Shown in pieces: positions 18,089 through 26,963 of a DNA stretch of 64,000 nucleotides; position 1 is the first letter of the stretch; each line of letters opens with the position of its first letter. The position numbers and the translations under genes are program-made. The notes under the pieces were generated by a model that was not told the origin of the DNA, made no database searches, and saw nothing but the letters and a program-made list of their open reading frames with translations. Origin of the DNA: SKHV01 sp963678565 (lineage in GTDB: Bacteria; Bacteroidota; Bacteroidia; Bacteroidales; Prolixibacteraceae); NCBI GenBank assembly GCA_963678565.1, contig OY782875.1, positions 2,356,001-2,420,000 on the forward strand, written 5' to 3'.

Positions 18089-19000
18089 TTATTTTAATCC
18101 CATAATATGTGCAATAATTGCTTCTCTGGTATAAACTCCGTTCAGTGCTTGCTCGAAGTAATAGGCCTTTTCGTTGGTGTCGACATCGGTGTGGATTTCG
18201 TTTACTCTTGGTAGCGGATGTAAAATACGCATTGTTGGCTTTGTGTTTTTTAGCATTTTATTGCGAAGAATATACACATTCTTAACTTTTTCGTATTCAA
18301 TTGGATCGTTGAAACGTTCTTTCTGAACACGCGTCATGTAGATAATGTCAGCTTCCGAAATAATATCGGAAAACTCGTAATGCTCAAAGTACTTTATTCC
18401 TTTGTTGCTCAAAAAGCGTTTGTATTCATCGGGCATTGCCAATTCAGGAGGTGCAACAAAATTAAAAATTGGATTTTCGAAATGGGAGAGTGCCATTAAA
18501 AGCGAATGCACCGTTCTACCATATTTTAAGTCTCCAACAAGAAAAATATTTACATCGTCTAAACTGCCTTGTGTTTTTTTGATGCTGTATAAATCAAGTA
18601 AAGTTTGAGTAGGATGCTGATTCGCGCCATCTCCTGCATTGATTACAGGAACGTTTGAAATTTCGCTCGCATAACGGGCGCTTCCTTCTAATGGATGGCG
18701 CATGACGATTAAATCGGCGTAATTGCTGACCATCTTAATGGTGTCATGTAATGTTTCTCCCTTGGTTACACTCGAAGATGATGAATCGGAAAATCCTACG
18801 ATTCTGCCACCTAAACGATTAATTGCTGTTTCAAAACTCAAACGTGTTCTTGTTGAAGGTTCAAAAAACAAGGAGGCTACCACTTTACCTTCAAGTAGTT
18901 TTTGATTTGGATTTGCTTCAAAATCTGCAGCCAATTTCATTATACTCAAATAATCTTCTTTGGTATAATCAGTAATTGAGATCAGGCTTTTCTGGTTCAT
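18089..19000 (-). CDS. pyrB: Aspartate carbamoyltransferase catalytic subunit
   Basis: Second step of pyrimidine synthesis: carbamoyl phosphate plus aspartate to N-carbamoylaspartate. The carbamoyl-phosphate site FEPSTRTRLSFE (46-57), the K80 loop SVTKGETL and HPTQTLLDLY (129-138) are all present. The ATG at 19000 gives 303 residues, the family length; a longer TTG-start frame would begin inside a terminator hairpin and is rejected. The gene is preceded by a leader with a short open frame and a terminator (see those entries), which suggests transcriptional attenuation, as known in a different form for pyrBI of enteric bacteria. Confidence 0.96.
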   Translation of the reverse strand: MNQKSLISITDYTKEDYLSIMKLAADFEANPNQKLLEGKVVASLFFEPSTRTRLSFETAINRLGGRIVGFSDSSSSSVTKGETLHDTIKMVSNYADLIVMRHPLEGSARYASEISNVPVINAGDGANQHPTQTLLDLYSIKKTQGSLDDVNIFLVGDLKYGRTVHSLLMALSHFENPIFNFVAPPELAMPDEYKRFLSNKGIKYFEHYEFSDIISEADIIYMTRVQKERFNDPIEYEKVKNVYILRNKMLKNTKPTMRILHPLPRVNEIHTDVDTNEKAYYFEQALNGVYTREAIIAHIMGLK

Positions 19001-19037
19001 GCGTTGATTTATTTCAATTTTATAAAGAAAAAAGCAT

Positions 19038-19065
19038 AAAAAAACCAATAGCTTAGCTATTGGTT
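19038..19065 (-). terminator. Putative attenuator hairpin in the pyrB leader
   Basis: On the minus strand the stem is AACCAATAGC (19065-19056) with GCTATTGGTT (19052-19043), a perfect 10-bp hairpin with a TAA loop. It is followed by a run of Ts (19042-19038), an A, then TGC and more Ts. It ends about 38 nt before the pyrB ATG. It could be the terminator of the upstream yigZ gene, or an attenuator controlling pyrBI. Confidence 0.7.
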
Positions 19066-19097
19066 CTGTATTGAGTTGTTGTTTGTTTTTTGTGCAT
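19053..19097 (-). CDS. Candidate 14-codon pyrB leader peptide
   Basis: An ATG at 19097 opens a frame of 14 codons (peptide MHKKQTTTQYRTNS) whose TAA stop occupies exactly the three-base loop of the terminator hairpin that follows. A ribosome translating to this stop would cover the upstream arm and prevent the hairpin. The frame is preceded by AAGAGAA. Coding status rests on this geometry alone; such short frames occur by chance, and there is no homology evidence. Confidence 0.35.
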   Translation of the reverse strand: MHKKQTTTQYRTNS

Positions 19098-19181
19098 TTC
19101 TCTTGATAATTATAATCTCTTAATTGTAGTTTAAAAGTAAAATAATATTTTGATAAAAGATAATTCTTCGAACTTGTTTTA

Positions 19182-19787
19182 TTAACATTCTGAAAATTTT
19201 ATTCCATGCACTTCGTCAAATGATTTTAGAAATTGTGATTTGTTCGATTTTGGAATGCCTACGCATAAAGTACAATCCATCTCGTAAACGGAATTAATTA
19301 CTTTCGCTTCAAATTCATCCAACTTTCGCATTACAATATTTTGAAGGCTGTAATCGAAGTTGATTTGTAAATTTGAAAAAATAATGCACTCTTTTATTTC
19401 GCAATTTTCTAATACATCGGCTGTGGCACATTTGTAGGCATTGATTAAGCCCCCAACACCTAATAAAGTTCCACCAAAATAGCGCACAACAATCACTAGC
19501 GTATTGGTTATATTTTTACTGAGTAACTGACCGTGGATTGGTCTGCCGGCTGTTCCAGAAGGTTCTCCATCGTCGCTAAATCGATAATTCTCGCCATCAG
19601 TGCCCAATCGAAAAGCATAGCAATGATGCCTAGCATTATGATGCTCTTTTTTCAATTCGTCGAGGTGTTGTTTTACTTCCTCTTCATTACTAATTGGGTA
19701 AGCATAGCCTATAAATTTACTGCCCTTATCTTTAAATAATGCGGTACTGGGGGTCGAAATAGTATAATAAATATCAGAATGATCCAT
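19182..19787 (-). CDS. YigZ/IMPACT family protein
   Basis: A protein of the UPF0029/IMPACT family (about 201 residues from the ATG at 19787). The signature stretch includes FSDDGEPSGTAGRPI (residues about 69-83) and VVRYFGGTLLGVGGLINAY (about 99-117), followed by a C-terminal DUF1949-type ferredoxin-like domain. Its physiological role is not clear; eukaryotic IMPACT acts on translational control. The start chosen overlaps the upstream DMT gene by 14 bp, so translational coupling is likely. It is followed by the pyrB leader. Confidence 0.85.
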   Translation of the reverse strand: MDHSDIYYTISTPSTALFKDKGSKFIGYAYPISNEEEVKQHLDELKKEHHNARHHCYAFRLGTDGENYRFSDDGEPSGTAGRPIHGQLLSKNITNTLVIVVRYFGGTLLGVGGLINAYKCATADVLENCEIKECIIFSNLQINFDYSLQNIVMRKLDEFEAKVINSVYEMDCTLCVGIPKSNKSQFLKSFDEVHGIKFSEC

Positions 19788-20646
19788 TGAATTTTGCAAA
19801 AATGATAATACAAATTGAAGCCAGTATGATACCAGCTTTATTTAGCTTCGTAATTTTTTCATTAAAAAAAACAACCCCCAAAATTAAGGAAAGAATTACA
19901 ATGCCTACATTGTTTATTCCAAAAATTAAAGCACTGTCGATGAAGTTTGCATTAAGTGCATTGATCAGAAAGTAAAGTGATCCGAAGTTGGCTGCACCTA
20001 AAAACACTCCCAAATAAATTGTTGGTGCATTTAATTTAAGTTTTGATTTTGGTTCAGTGATCAAAAAGAACAATGAGGTAACGAGTGAAATAAAAAACAA
20101 GGAAGAAGAAAAAATATTGACTTCATTTGGTGGGATATATAAGTGCTGAGCAACCTTTACCAAGGAATCAACAAATCCCGATCCGAAAAATAAAATTATT
20201 GGTAAAAAGAATAATTTGAATTGAAATTGCTTTTGTGGCTTTTTGTAAATAGCTAATAACGCTGCTATAACCGTAACACAAAGAATTATAATTTTGAATA
20301 GAGGATTCGAAGCATCGAAAAAGATTGCTGAAGTTAAAATAGGTATAATCATTGAAAGTCGCGTGGCAATGGAGGTAATTGAAATTCCAACTTGGCGCGT
20401 TGCATATCCAATTAGAAAGAACATGACAACAAATAAAGTTCCAATAATAATGGCCATGAGCAGCCAGCTGGAATGGAGCACTGCATTTAATGAAATGACT
20501 TTTCCTTCTTGCAATACGCCTGCCAATACCGCAACCAAGTAGTTGATTGAAATAACAACTTTGGTGTTTACCTGAAATCGATCGGCCAATTTAAATGCTA
20601 GATAAATTGAGGTAGATGCAAATATGCTTAGCAATAAATAAATCAT
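19774..20646 (-). CDS. DMT (EamA-type) family membrane transporter
   Basis: A 290-residue integral membrane protein with about ten hydrophobic segments arranged as two similar halves, as in the drug/metabolite transporter superfamily. The second half ends with the typical SALIFGINNVGIVILSLILG and FFNEKITKLNKAGIILA segments (about 237-277). Substrate unknown. It lies downstream of the dnaA terminator and overlaps yigZ by 14 bp, so the two are probably co-transcribed. Confidence 0.75.
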   Translation of the reverse strand: MIYLLLSIFASTSIYLAFKLADRFQVNTKVVISINYLVAVLAGVLQEGKVISLNAVLHSSWLLMAIIIGTLFVVMFFLIGYATRQVGISITSIATRLSMIIPILTSAIFFDASNPLFKIIILCVTVIAALLAIYKKPQKQFQFKLFFLPIILFFGSGFVDSLVKVAQHLYIPPNEVNIFSSSLFFISLVTSLFFLITEPKSKLKLNAPTIYLGVFLGAANFGSLYFLINALNANFIDSALIFGINNVGIVILSLILGVVFFNEKITKLNKAGIILASICIIIFAKFNGSF

Positions 20647-20660
20647 GTGTGAATATAAAA

Positions 20661-20685
20661 AAAGCAGATCGTTTTGATCTGCTTT
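20661..20685 (-). terminator. dnaA terminator
   Basis: The stem AAAGCAGATC (20661-20670) pairs with GATCTGCTTT (20676-20685) around a 5-nt loop. Read on the minus strand a T run follows. It begins 5 bases after the dnaA stop codon. Confidence 0.85.
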
Positions 20686-20689
20686 TCTA

Positions 20690-22132
20690 TTATACTTTTA
20701 ATCGTTTTTCAATTTCTTCGATATCGTATCGGAATTGCTTATCGGTGTCGATTAAGTTGTTGACCGTTCGACAAGCATGCAAAACCGTTGCATGATCCTT
20801 CTTGCCAATTTGTGCTCCAATTGAAGCAAGCGATGATTTTGTTAATGTTTTTGAGAAGTACATTGCAATTTGTCGAGCTTGTACAATTTCTCTTTTCCTT
20901 GTTTTCGATTGTAATGCATCGGCGGCCATATCAAAATAATCACAAACTGCTTTTTGGATATAATCGATAGTGATTTCGTGTTTCGATTGCTTGATGATTT
21001 TATTGATAACCTCTACAACCAATTCTATAGTTATATCTTTTTTGTTTAAAGTAGACTGTGCAAGAATAGAAATCAATGCACCTTCTAGTTCACGAACATT
21101 GGTTGAAATATTGGTTGCAATATATTCTAAAACCTCTTCAGGCATTTTCAATCCATCGTTGTGGGTTTTCCTTTTCAGAATCTCCAAACGAGTTTCGTAG
21201 TCAGGAGTTTGTAAATCGGTAGTTAATCCCCATTTGAAGCGAGAAAGCAAACGTTGTTCAATTCCTTTGATTTCGTTTGGTGCCTTATCAGAGGTTAAGA
21301 TCAATTGTTTTCCTAATTGATGCAAGTGATTAAAAATGTGGAAAAAAGTTTCTTGAGTTTTCTCTTTACCCGAAAATTCTTGAACATCATCAATTATCAA
21401 TACATCAATCATTTGATAAAAATGCAAAAAGTCATTTCGCGTATTATTACGTGTTGCCTCTGAATATTGAGTAATGAATTTATTCGCATTTACATATAGA
21501 ACCACCTTTTCAGGAAACGATTCTTTAACTTCAATCCCAATTGCCTGTGCTAAGTGGGTTTTTCCTAAACCACTTTCGCCATAAATCATTAATGGATTAA
21601 AAGCAGTGCCCCCAGGATTTTGAGAAACAGCATGTCCCGCAGCTCTAGCTAAGCGATTACATTCACCTTCTACATAATTATCAAAGTTGTTTGCTTTCTT
21701 TAATTGCGGGTCGACATGCACTTTTTGAATTCCCGGAATAACAAACGGATTTTTAATTGATTTTGTATCTGCAGTAAAAGGCATTGATACTGGTCGATTA
21801 TTTAATTTCGCTTTATTCGAAGTAGGGTAGTTTACCGTAGTCTGATTTGCAACCTTCTGATTGTTGTTCATTACTACGTTATATTCAAGTTTTGCGCTAT
21901 TGCCAATTACTTTGCGCAATGTCTTTTTGAGTAGATCTATGTAGTGTTCTTCTAAGTACTCATAAAAAAATGGACTAGGAACCTGTATTGTTAGGATTTC
22001 ATCCTTAATTGATAAGGGTTTTATTGGTTCAAACCAAGTTTTAAAACTTACGGGTTGTATATTATCTTTTATAACAGATAGGCATTCTTTCCATATGATA
22101 TTAATATTCCCAGTCATTGTTTGATTGTGCAA
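20690..22132 (-). CDS. dnaA: Chromosomal replication initiator DnaA
   Basis: Initiator AAA+ ATPase that opens oriC. Domain I is at residues 1-85, a Gln/Asn-rich linker at about 86-125, the AAA+ domain has Walker A GESGLGKT (185-192) and Walker B VLIIDD (244-249), and domain IV near residues 395-480 carries the DNA-binding signature segment beginning KSSLASIGAQIGKKDHATV. Length 480 is normal. An internal ATG five codons in (MTGN) is an alternative start. The 700 bp upstream are gene-free and AT-rich, a candidate origin region. Confidence 0.97.
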   Translation of the reverse strand: MHNQTMTGNINIIWKECLSVIKDNIQPVSFKTWFEPIKPLSIKDEILTIQVPSPFFYEYLEEHYIDLLKKTLRKVIGNSAKLEYNVVMNNNQKVANQTTVNYPTSNKAKLNNRPVSMPFTADTKSIKNPFVIPGIQKVHVDPQLKKANNFDNYVEGECNRLARAAGHAVSQNPGGTAFNPLMIYGESGLGKTHLAQAIGIEVKESFPEKVVLYVNANKFITQYSEATRNNTRNDFLHFYQMIDVLIIDDVQEFSGKEKTQETFFHIFNHLHQLGKQLILTSDKAPNEIKGIEQRLLSRFKWGLTTDLQTPDYETRLEILKRKTHNDGLKMPEEVLEYIATNISTNVRELEGALISILAQSTLNKKDITIELVVEVINKIIKQSKHEITIDYIQKAVCDYFDMAADALQSKTRKREIVQARQIAMYFSKTLTKSSLASIGAQIGKKDHATVLHACRTVNNLIDTDKQFRYDIEEIEKRLKV

Positions 22133-22833
22133 TGTTATTTTGTGTTAGTAAATTATATATGTCGATGGTATTTTCGTAAATCGCAATACAAATTTGAAGA
22201 AAAAATAATTAATAAAAAAGTGGTTCAATACTTGTTTTTTAGCATTAAATCCTAATTGACTGAATCTCAGTTTTATTATTTTTCAATAATTTAAATATAT
22301 TTACAACACGCACTGAATCAGCTATTAAAGCTGTTGACAAAATGTTAATTAGTTGATTTATAGCAGTTCTGATTAAGTGAAAAGCAACGAGACTTTCAAG
22401 TAAAGTATTTTTTAATAATAATATGTTAAATACAACATATTTAATAAAAAGAAGAATATCATATTATTAATTATTATTACTTGGTTTGTGATAATTGCAA
22501 CAACTATATTTGATCTATTAGAAGTTAATACTTAGGTAAATTAGACCTTTGAAAGAATTTGATTTTTTGAGCTATGAATAATTCATTAATCTCCATATGT
22601 TAACTGAGCCTTTCTTTTTTATTAACAAAATGTTGAAAAAAAGTCTATAACATACAAGAACAGCATGATCATATTATCTATATATAAACTATGACTAGGC
22701 CTGTGTGTTTTGAATTGTTCATTGAAATTTTATGCCCTATAACATGTCTGAATGGATTTTGTTTTAATTTCAAGATAAGGCTTTAAAATTTCTATGACTT
22801 TATGCTGACATTTTGCTAACTGAAAAATATAAA
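22133..22833. other. AT-rich gene-free region upstream of dnaA; candidate oriC or control region
   Basis: About 700 bp without a gene. It holds two copies of the imperfect palindrome TTRACAAAATGTTRA (22334-22348 and 22622-22636) and a perfect inverted repeat ATATGTT/AACATAT (22421-22440), in very AT-rich DNA with many A and T runs. No consensus TTATCCACA DnaA box was found. Position next to dnaA and the strand bias around it are compatible with an origin; the identification is inference. Confidence 0.4.
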
Positions 22834-23625
22834 TTAATGAATTTCAGTTTTTAAATAATACTTAGATAAGTATTGCGAAAAAGCTTTTCCAATTGAATTC
22901 GCTAATTCACTTTGACCTTGATCAGAAACTAAATAATTACGATCATTCTTATTGCTTAAATATCCCAGTTCGATTAGAACACTTGGCATATATGTTCGCT
23001 TTAAGACTAAAAAACCGGCTGATTTAACACCTCTACTTTTTTTTCCGGTCAGTTCAAATTGACTTTGGACAGCTGCAGCAAAATTAATACTCTGTTCTAG
23101 AAAATTGTTTTGTATCAGTTCAAACATAATATATGATTCTGCCAAATGTGGATCAAAACCTTCATAAGTTGTTTGATAATCTTCTTCCAAAAGAATTACT
23201 GAATTTTCTTTTTGTGCAACTTTTAAGTTTTCTTCACTAGAGTGAATTCCCATAATATAGGTTTCAGATCCGTTTATCGATGCTTGGTGGAAAGTATTTG
23301 CATGAAGAGAGATAAATAAATCGGCATTATATTTATTGGCAATATAAGCTCGATAGGAAAGCGGCAGAAACACATCTCGATCGCGTGTCATTATTACTTC
23401 AACATTAGTACAATTGCTGCCAATCCACTCATTTATTTTGTTGGCCACTTTTAAGGTGATTTCCTTTTCATGAATATTGCCATGCGAAGCTCCATTGTCG
23501 CGTCCTCCGTGTCCTGCATCAATTACCACAATAAATTGCTTTGTTGAATATTGCTGCGAATACACTGTATTTATACTAGCTAATAAAATAAGGATCGATA
23601 TAAGAATGAATGCTTTTTTATTCAT
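22834..23625 (-). CDS. N-acetylmuramoyl-L-alanine amidase (Amidase_3)
   Basis: Zinc amidase that cleaves the bond between muramic acid and the stem peptide of peptidoglycan. A signal peptide (residues 1-23) precedes the Amidase_3 domain, with metal ligands H39 (DAGHGGRDNGA), E53 (HEKEIT) and H107 (ISLHANT), and the catalytic E218 in VLIELGYLSN. Length 263. It has no SPOR or LysM domain. It is divergent from the lptD-like gene, with about 190 bp between them, an arrangement often seen in Bacteroidota. Confidence 0.93.
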   Translation of the reverse strand: MNKKAFILISILILLASINTVYSQQYSTKQFIVVIDAGHGGRDNGASHGNIHEKEITLKVANKINEWIGSNCTNVEVIMTRDRDVFLPLSYRAYIANKYNADLFISLHANTFHQASINGSETYIMGIHSSEENLKVAQKENSVILLEEDYQTTYEGFDPHLAESYIMFELIQNNFLEQSINFAAAVQSQFELTGKKSRGVKSAGFLVLKRTYMPSVLIELGYLSNKNDRNYLVSDQGQSELANSIGKAFSQYLSKYYLKTEIH

Positions 23626-23786
23626 GAGTAAATATTTTCACACTATTTAATGATTTCAATATACGAATTACCAAACGTAAGCGTTTGCAACTAGATAGTA
23701 AAATTTACACTATACTTTAAGTACAACTCTAATAAGGTTAGCTTTTAAAACTGCCACTTTCATTACAACAGAACCAAAAATTAAAC

Positions 23787-23794
23787 TATTTTTG
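23787..23794 (+). promoter_or_regulatory. Putative -7 promoter element of the lptD-like gene
   Basis: TATTTTTG is a perfect TAnnTTTG match 22 bp upstream of the TTG start. No TTTG was seen at the -33 position, so support is limited. Confidence 0.4.
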
Positions 23795-23816
23795 GATCGA
23801 TTTTAAAAATAGCAGA

Positions 23817-26501
23817 TTGAGCCGAATTTTAAAGACATATTTATTGTTTTCTGTAATATATTTCTTGCTTTTCTCAAGCACTTTATATGCACAGGAACAA
23901 ATTGCTGACTCTACTCAGGTTTTAAACGAAGCAAATGAATTGCAAGATTCTATTGTCAACGATTTAAATATTGAGGCTGATTCAACGATCAATTCAATCG
24001 AAGAAGATTCTATTCCATCGCCTCAAGTTTCAATTGAATTTCCGATTGTCTATAATTCTTTTGATTCCATTTCTTTTGCGTTCGAAGATAGTGGTCAAGT
24101 GGCTTATATATATAATGAAGCCTCAATTACTTATGGAGATATTGAATTAACGGCCGGATTTATTAAAGTAGATTTTAATACACGCGAAATATATGCCGAA
24201 GGAATAACTGATTCGTTAGATAATGTTACGCAGAAACCTCACTTTAAGCAAGGGGAGGAGGAATTTGACTGTTCTACCTTGCGCTATAATTTTGATACCA
24301 ACCAAGGTTTTGTAGAAAATGTCATTACACAACAGCAAGATGGAATTGTTCATAGTGAACGCGCCAAAATGATTAGCAAGGAAGTGTTTTGTATGCAAAA
24401 TGGAAAATTTACCGAGTGTAATGCAGAACATCCGCACTATTATTTAAAAATGGTTAAAGGGAAAGTGATAAATAACAAAGCCATCATCACTGGTAGAGCG
24501 TATATGGTGCTTGAAGAATTTCCAATTTATTTTCCTTTTTTGCCATTTGGATATTTGCCGATGCAAAACACCACCTATTCATCAGGAGTAATTATTCCTT
24601 CGTATGGTGAATTGGCAACTTATGGTTTTTATTTAAAAGATGGTGGATTTTATTGGGCTGCATCCGATTATTTCGATTTTACAGTCAAAGGAGATATGTA
24701 TTCGAAAGGATCGTGGGCTCTGCGTTTAAATACCAATTATCGAAAACGATACAAATTTAATGGCAATATTGGTTTTTCTATCAGTCGACACTTTTCTGGT
24801 GAGCCAGGGATCAACCAATCGATTAGTAAAAACTTTGCTATAAATTGGAGTCACCGCCAAGATTCGAAAGCAAATCCAACAAGTAATTTATCTGCAAGTG
24901 TTAATTTTTCTAGTTCTGGAAATGAACGTTTAAACGAATATGATAATTCGGATGCAGTATTGAAAAATACAAAAAGTTCACGCGTAACCTATTCAAAGAA
25001 TTTTCCGAATTTGCCTTTTAGTTTGTCTATGTCAGCAAATGCATCACAAAATTCAAGAGACTCAACCGTTTCGTTGACTTTACCACAAGCCAACTTCAAC
25101 ATGAAGATGATTTATCCATTTAAAGGTTTAAGTAAGCCGGGAAAAACAGCTTTTTATGAAGAGATTGGATTTAAATATTCTTCTTCGATCTCGCACTCAA
25201 TTAGAAATGTAAAAGAATACAATCTGTTTTCTACTCCATTAAATGAATGGAATCGTAAAATAGGTCACAATACGGCTTTGAATTTGCCAACGATTAAGCT
25301 ATTCAATAATATTACCATTTCGCCTTCAATTTCTTATGATGAAAAATGGGGTTTAGAATATGTTGAAAAATATTGGTTAGATGGATATTATACCGAAGAC
25401 AAAGAAACCTTTGAGAAAAAATGGGTGCCGGGTAGAGTAGTAGAGGAGACTAAGCAAGGTTTCAAAAGAAATTACGAGTATTCTTATTCTGTGAGTGCTT
25501 CTACCAATATTTATGGTAAATTCTATTTTCTAAACCCCGATTGGAATATCAAAGCGCTGCGTCATAAAATTTCGCCAAGTGTTAGCTTTAGTTATCATCC
25601 CGATTTTAGCGAAGAACGTTTTGGTTTTTACGATTGGGTTCAAACCGATTCACTTGGAACCATGGAACAATATAATTTCATGGAGAATAATAGCGATTAT
25701 ACAAGACCCGGGGAATCTGGTTCTATCGGATTTCGTTTAAGAAATAATTTGGAAATGAAAGTTGCCGATTACAGCGACACAACCAAAGTAGATGCCACAA
25801 AAAAGATTTCGATCATCGACGATTTAGGGTTTAGCGGTGGTTATAATATGATGGCCGATTCGATGAAACTTTCGGATATTCGCTGGAACGTTCGTACTAA
25901 AATTGCCGGTTTTAATTTAAATGTCAATGGAACACTAAGTCCATACGCTTTAAATGAACGAGGTAAGCTAACAGGAAATTACATGTGGACAGAATCGACT
26001 GGTTTATCGCGACTAGGTAGAGTTACAAGAGCAAGTACCGGATTTAGTTACACATTCACTTCGCAAAAGCTGAAGAATACAATAAAGGCAAGAACAGAAA
26101 AGCGCAATGCGGCTTTAAAAGCCGAAGGCTATGAAGTACCTGAAACTCCCGAAGAAAAAGGCAGCGTTGGTTATTCTGAATTTGATGCTCCATGGCGTTT
26201 TGGCTTTAGCTATACAATTAGTTATGCAAAAACAGGACTAACTCCAAAAATAACACAAGGTTTAAGTTTTAATGGTGGAATTGATTTAGGAAAGTGGAAA
26301 TCTAGTTTTAATTCGAATTACGATTTCAACACAAAGAAATTGGGTCACACCCGAATGAGTGTTTCTAGATCGTTACACTGCTGGAAAATGGCATTTAGTT
26401 TTTCACCATTTGGAGCTACTCAATATTATTCATTTACCCTAAGTGCAAATTCTCAAATGTTACAAGATTTAAAAATCGATCGAACCGATCGAGATTTCTA
26501 A
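23817..26501 (+). CDS. LPS assembly protein LptD-like outer membrane protein
   Basis: Outer-membrane beta-barrel that inserts lipopolysaccharide on the cell surface. A signal peptide (residues 1-25, ending at LYAQ) precedes an OstA/LptA-like periplasmic domain (about 80-240, with repeated beta-strand patterns such as YNEASITYGDIELTAG) and a large predicted barrel to the C-terminus, ending in a Phe (IDRTDRDF). Length 894. The reading frame has no upstream ATG and starts with TTG at 23817, which is unusual; an ATG further in would lose the signal peptide. It lacks the cysteine pairs of enteric LptD. ridA follows 28 bp downstream. Confidence 0.85.
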   Translation: MSRILKTYLLFSVIYFLLFSSTLYAQEQIADSTQVLNEANELQDSIVNDLNIEADSTINSIEEDSIPSPQVSIEFPIVYNSFDSISFAFEDSGQVAYIYNEASITYGDIELTAGFIKVDFNTREIYAEGITDSLDNVTQKPHFKQGEEEFDCSTLRYNFDTNQGFVENVITQQQDGIVHSERAKMISKEVFCMQNGKFTECNAEHPHYYLKMVKGKVINNKAIITGRAYMVLEEFPIYFPFLPFGYLPMQNTTYSSGVIIPSYGELATYGFYLKDGGFYWAASDYFDFTVKGDMYSKGSWALRLNTNYRKRYKFNGNIGFSISRHFSGEPGINQSISKNFAINWSHRQDSKANPTSNLSASVNFSSSGNERLNEYDNSDAVLKNTKSSRVTYSKNFPNLPFSLSMSANASQNSRDSTVSLTLPQANFNMKMIYPFKGLSKPGKTAFYEEIGFKYSSSISHSIRNVKEYNLFSTPLNEWNRKIGHNTALNLPTIKLFNNITISPSISYDEKWGLEYVEKYWLDGYYTEDKETFEKKWVPGRVVEETKQGFKRNYEYSYSVSASTNIYGKFYFLNPDWNIKALRHKISPSVSFSYHPDFSEERFGFYDWVQTDSLGTMEQYNFMENNSDYTRPGESGSIGFRLRNNLEMKVADYSDTTKVDATKKISIIDDLGFSGGYNMMADSMKLSDIRWNVRTKIAGFNLNVNGTLSPYALNERGKLTGNYMWTESTGLSRLGRVTRASTGFSYTFTSQKLKNTIKARTEKRNAALKAEGYEVPETPEEKGSVGYSEFDAPWRFGFSYTISYAKTGLTPKITQGLSFNGGIDLGKWKSSFNSNYDFNTKKLGHTRMSVSRSLHCWKMAFSFSPFGATQYYSFTLSANSQMLQDLKIDRTDRDF

Positions 26502-26529
26502 GGTTTAAATACTATAAAAATTAAAAAAT

Positions 26530-26907
26530 ATGAAACGTATAATCTCTACCGATAAGGCACCAGCTGCAATTGGTCCTTATAGTCAGGCAATTGAAGTAAA
26601 CGGAACTTTATATGTGTCGGGACAAGTACCATTAAACCCAGCAACAGGAAACGTTGTAGACGGTGATATCACCGTTCAAACAGAACAAGTAATGAAAAAC
26701 ATTGGTGAGATCTTAAAAGAAGCCGGCTATAACTTTTCTGATGTAGTAAAAAGTACTTGTTTGCTATCGGACATGGCTAATTTTAAAGCAATGAACGAAG
26801 TTTATGGAAAATATTACAACGAAAATCCTCCGGCACGTGCGGCCTTTGCTGTAAAAGAATTACCATTGGGCGTTTTGGTTGAAATTGAAACCATTGCAGT
26901 GAAGTAA
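26530..26907 (+). CDS. ridA: RidA family reactive intermediate/imine deaminase
   Basis: A 125-residue YjgF/YER057c/UK114 family protein. The family pattern is plain: APAAIGPYSQAI (residues 8-19), SGQVPLNP, and the arginine-containing PPARAAFAVKELPLGVLVEIE (shown as about 100-120). R103 is the expected catalytic arginine. It hydrolyses reactive 2-aminoacrylate-type enamines and protects PLP enzymes. It is co-directional with the lptD-like gene, 28 bp apart, and is followed by a strong terminator. Confidence 0.95.
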   Translation: MKRIISTDKAPAAIGPYSQAIEVNGTLYVSGQVPLNPATGNVVDGDITVQTEQVMKNIGEILKEAGYNFSDVVKSTCLLSDMANFKAMNEVYGKYYNENPPARAAFAVKELPLGVLVEIETIAVK

Positions 26908-26922
26908 AAAAAGAGATACAAC

Positions 26923-26963
26923 AAAAAGAGCGGTATCTTAAATTGAATGCCGCTCTTTTTTTA
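26923..26963. terminator. Bidirectional terminator between ridA and the DUF2927 gene
   Basis: The stem AAAAAGAGCGG (26923-26933) pairs with CCGCTCTTTTT (26950-26960) around a 16-nt loop. A T run follows on plus and an A run precedes, so it can serve both convergent genes. Confidence 0.85.

Noticed and set aside
19001..19048. Longer pyrB frame starting with TTG
   Set aside because: The start lies inside the terminator hairpin and adds residues absent from the family; the ATG at 19000 gives the normal length.
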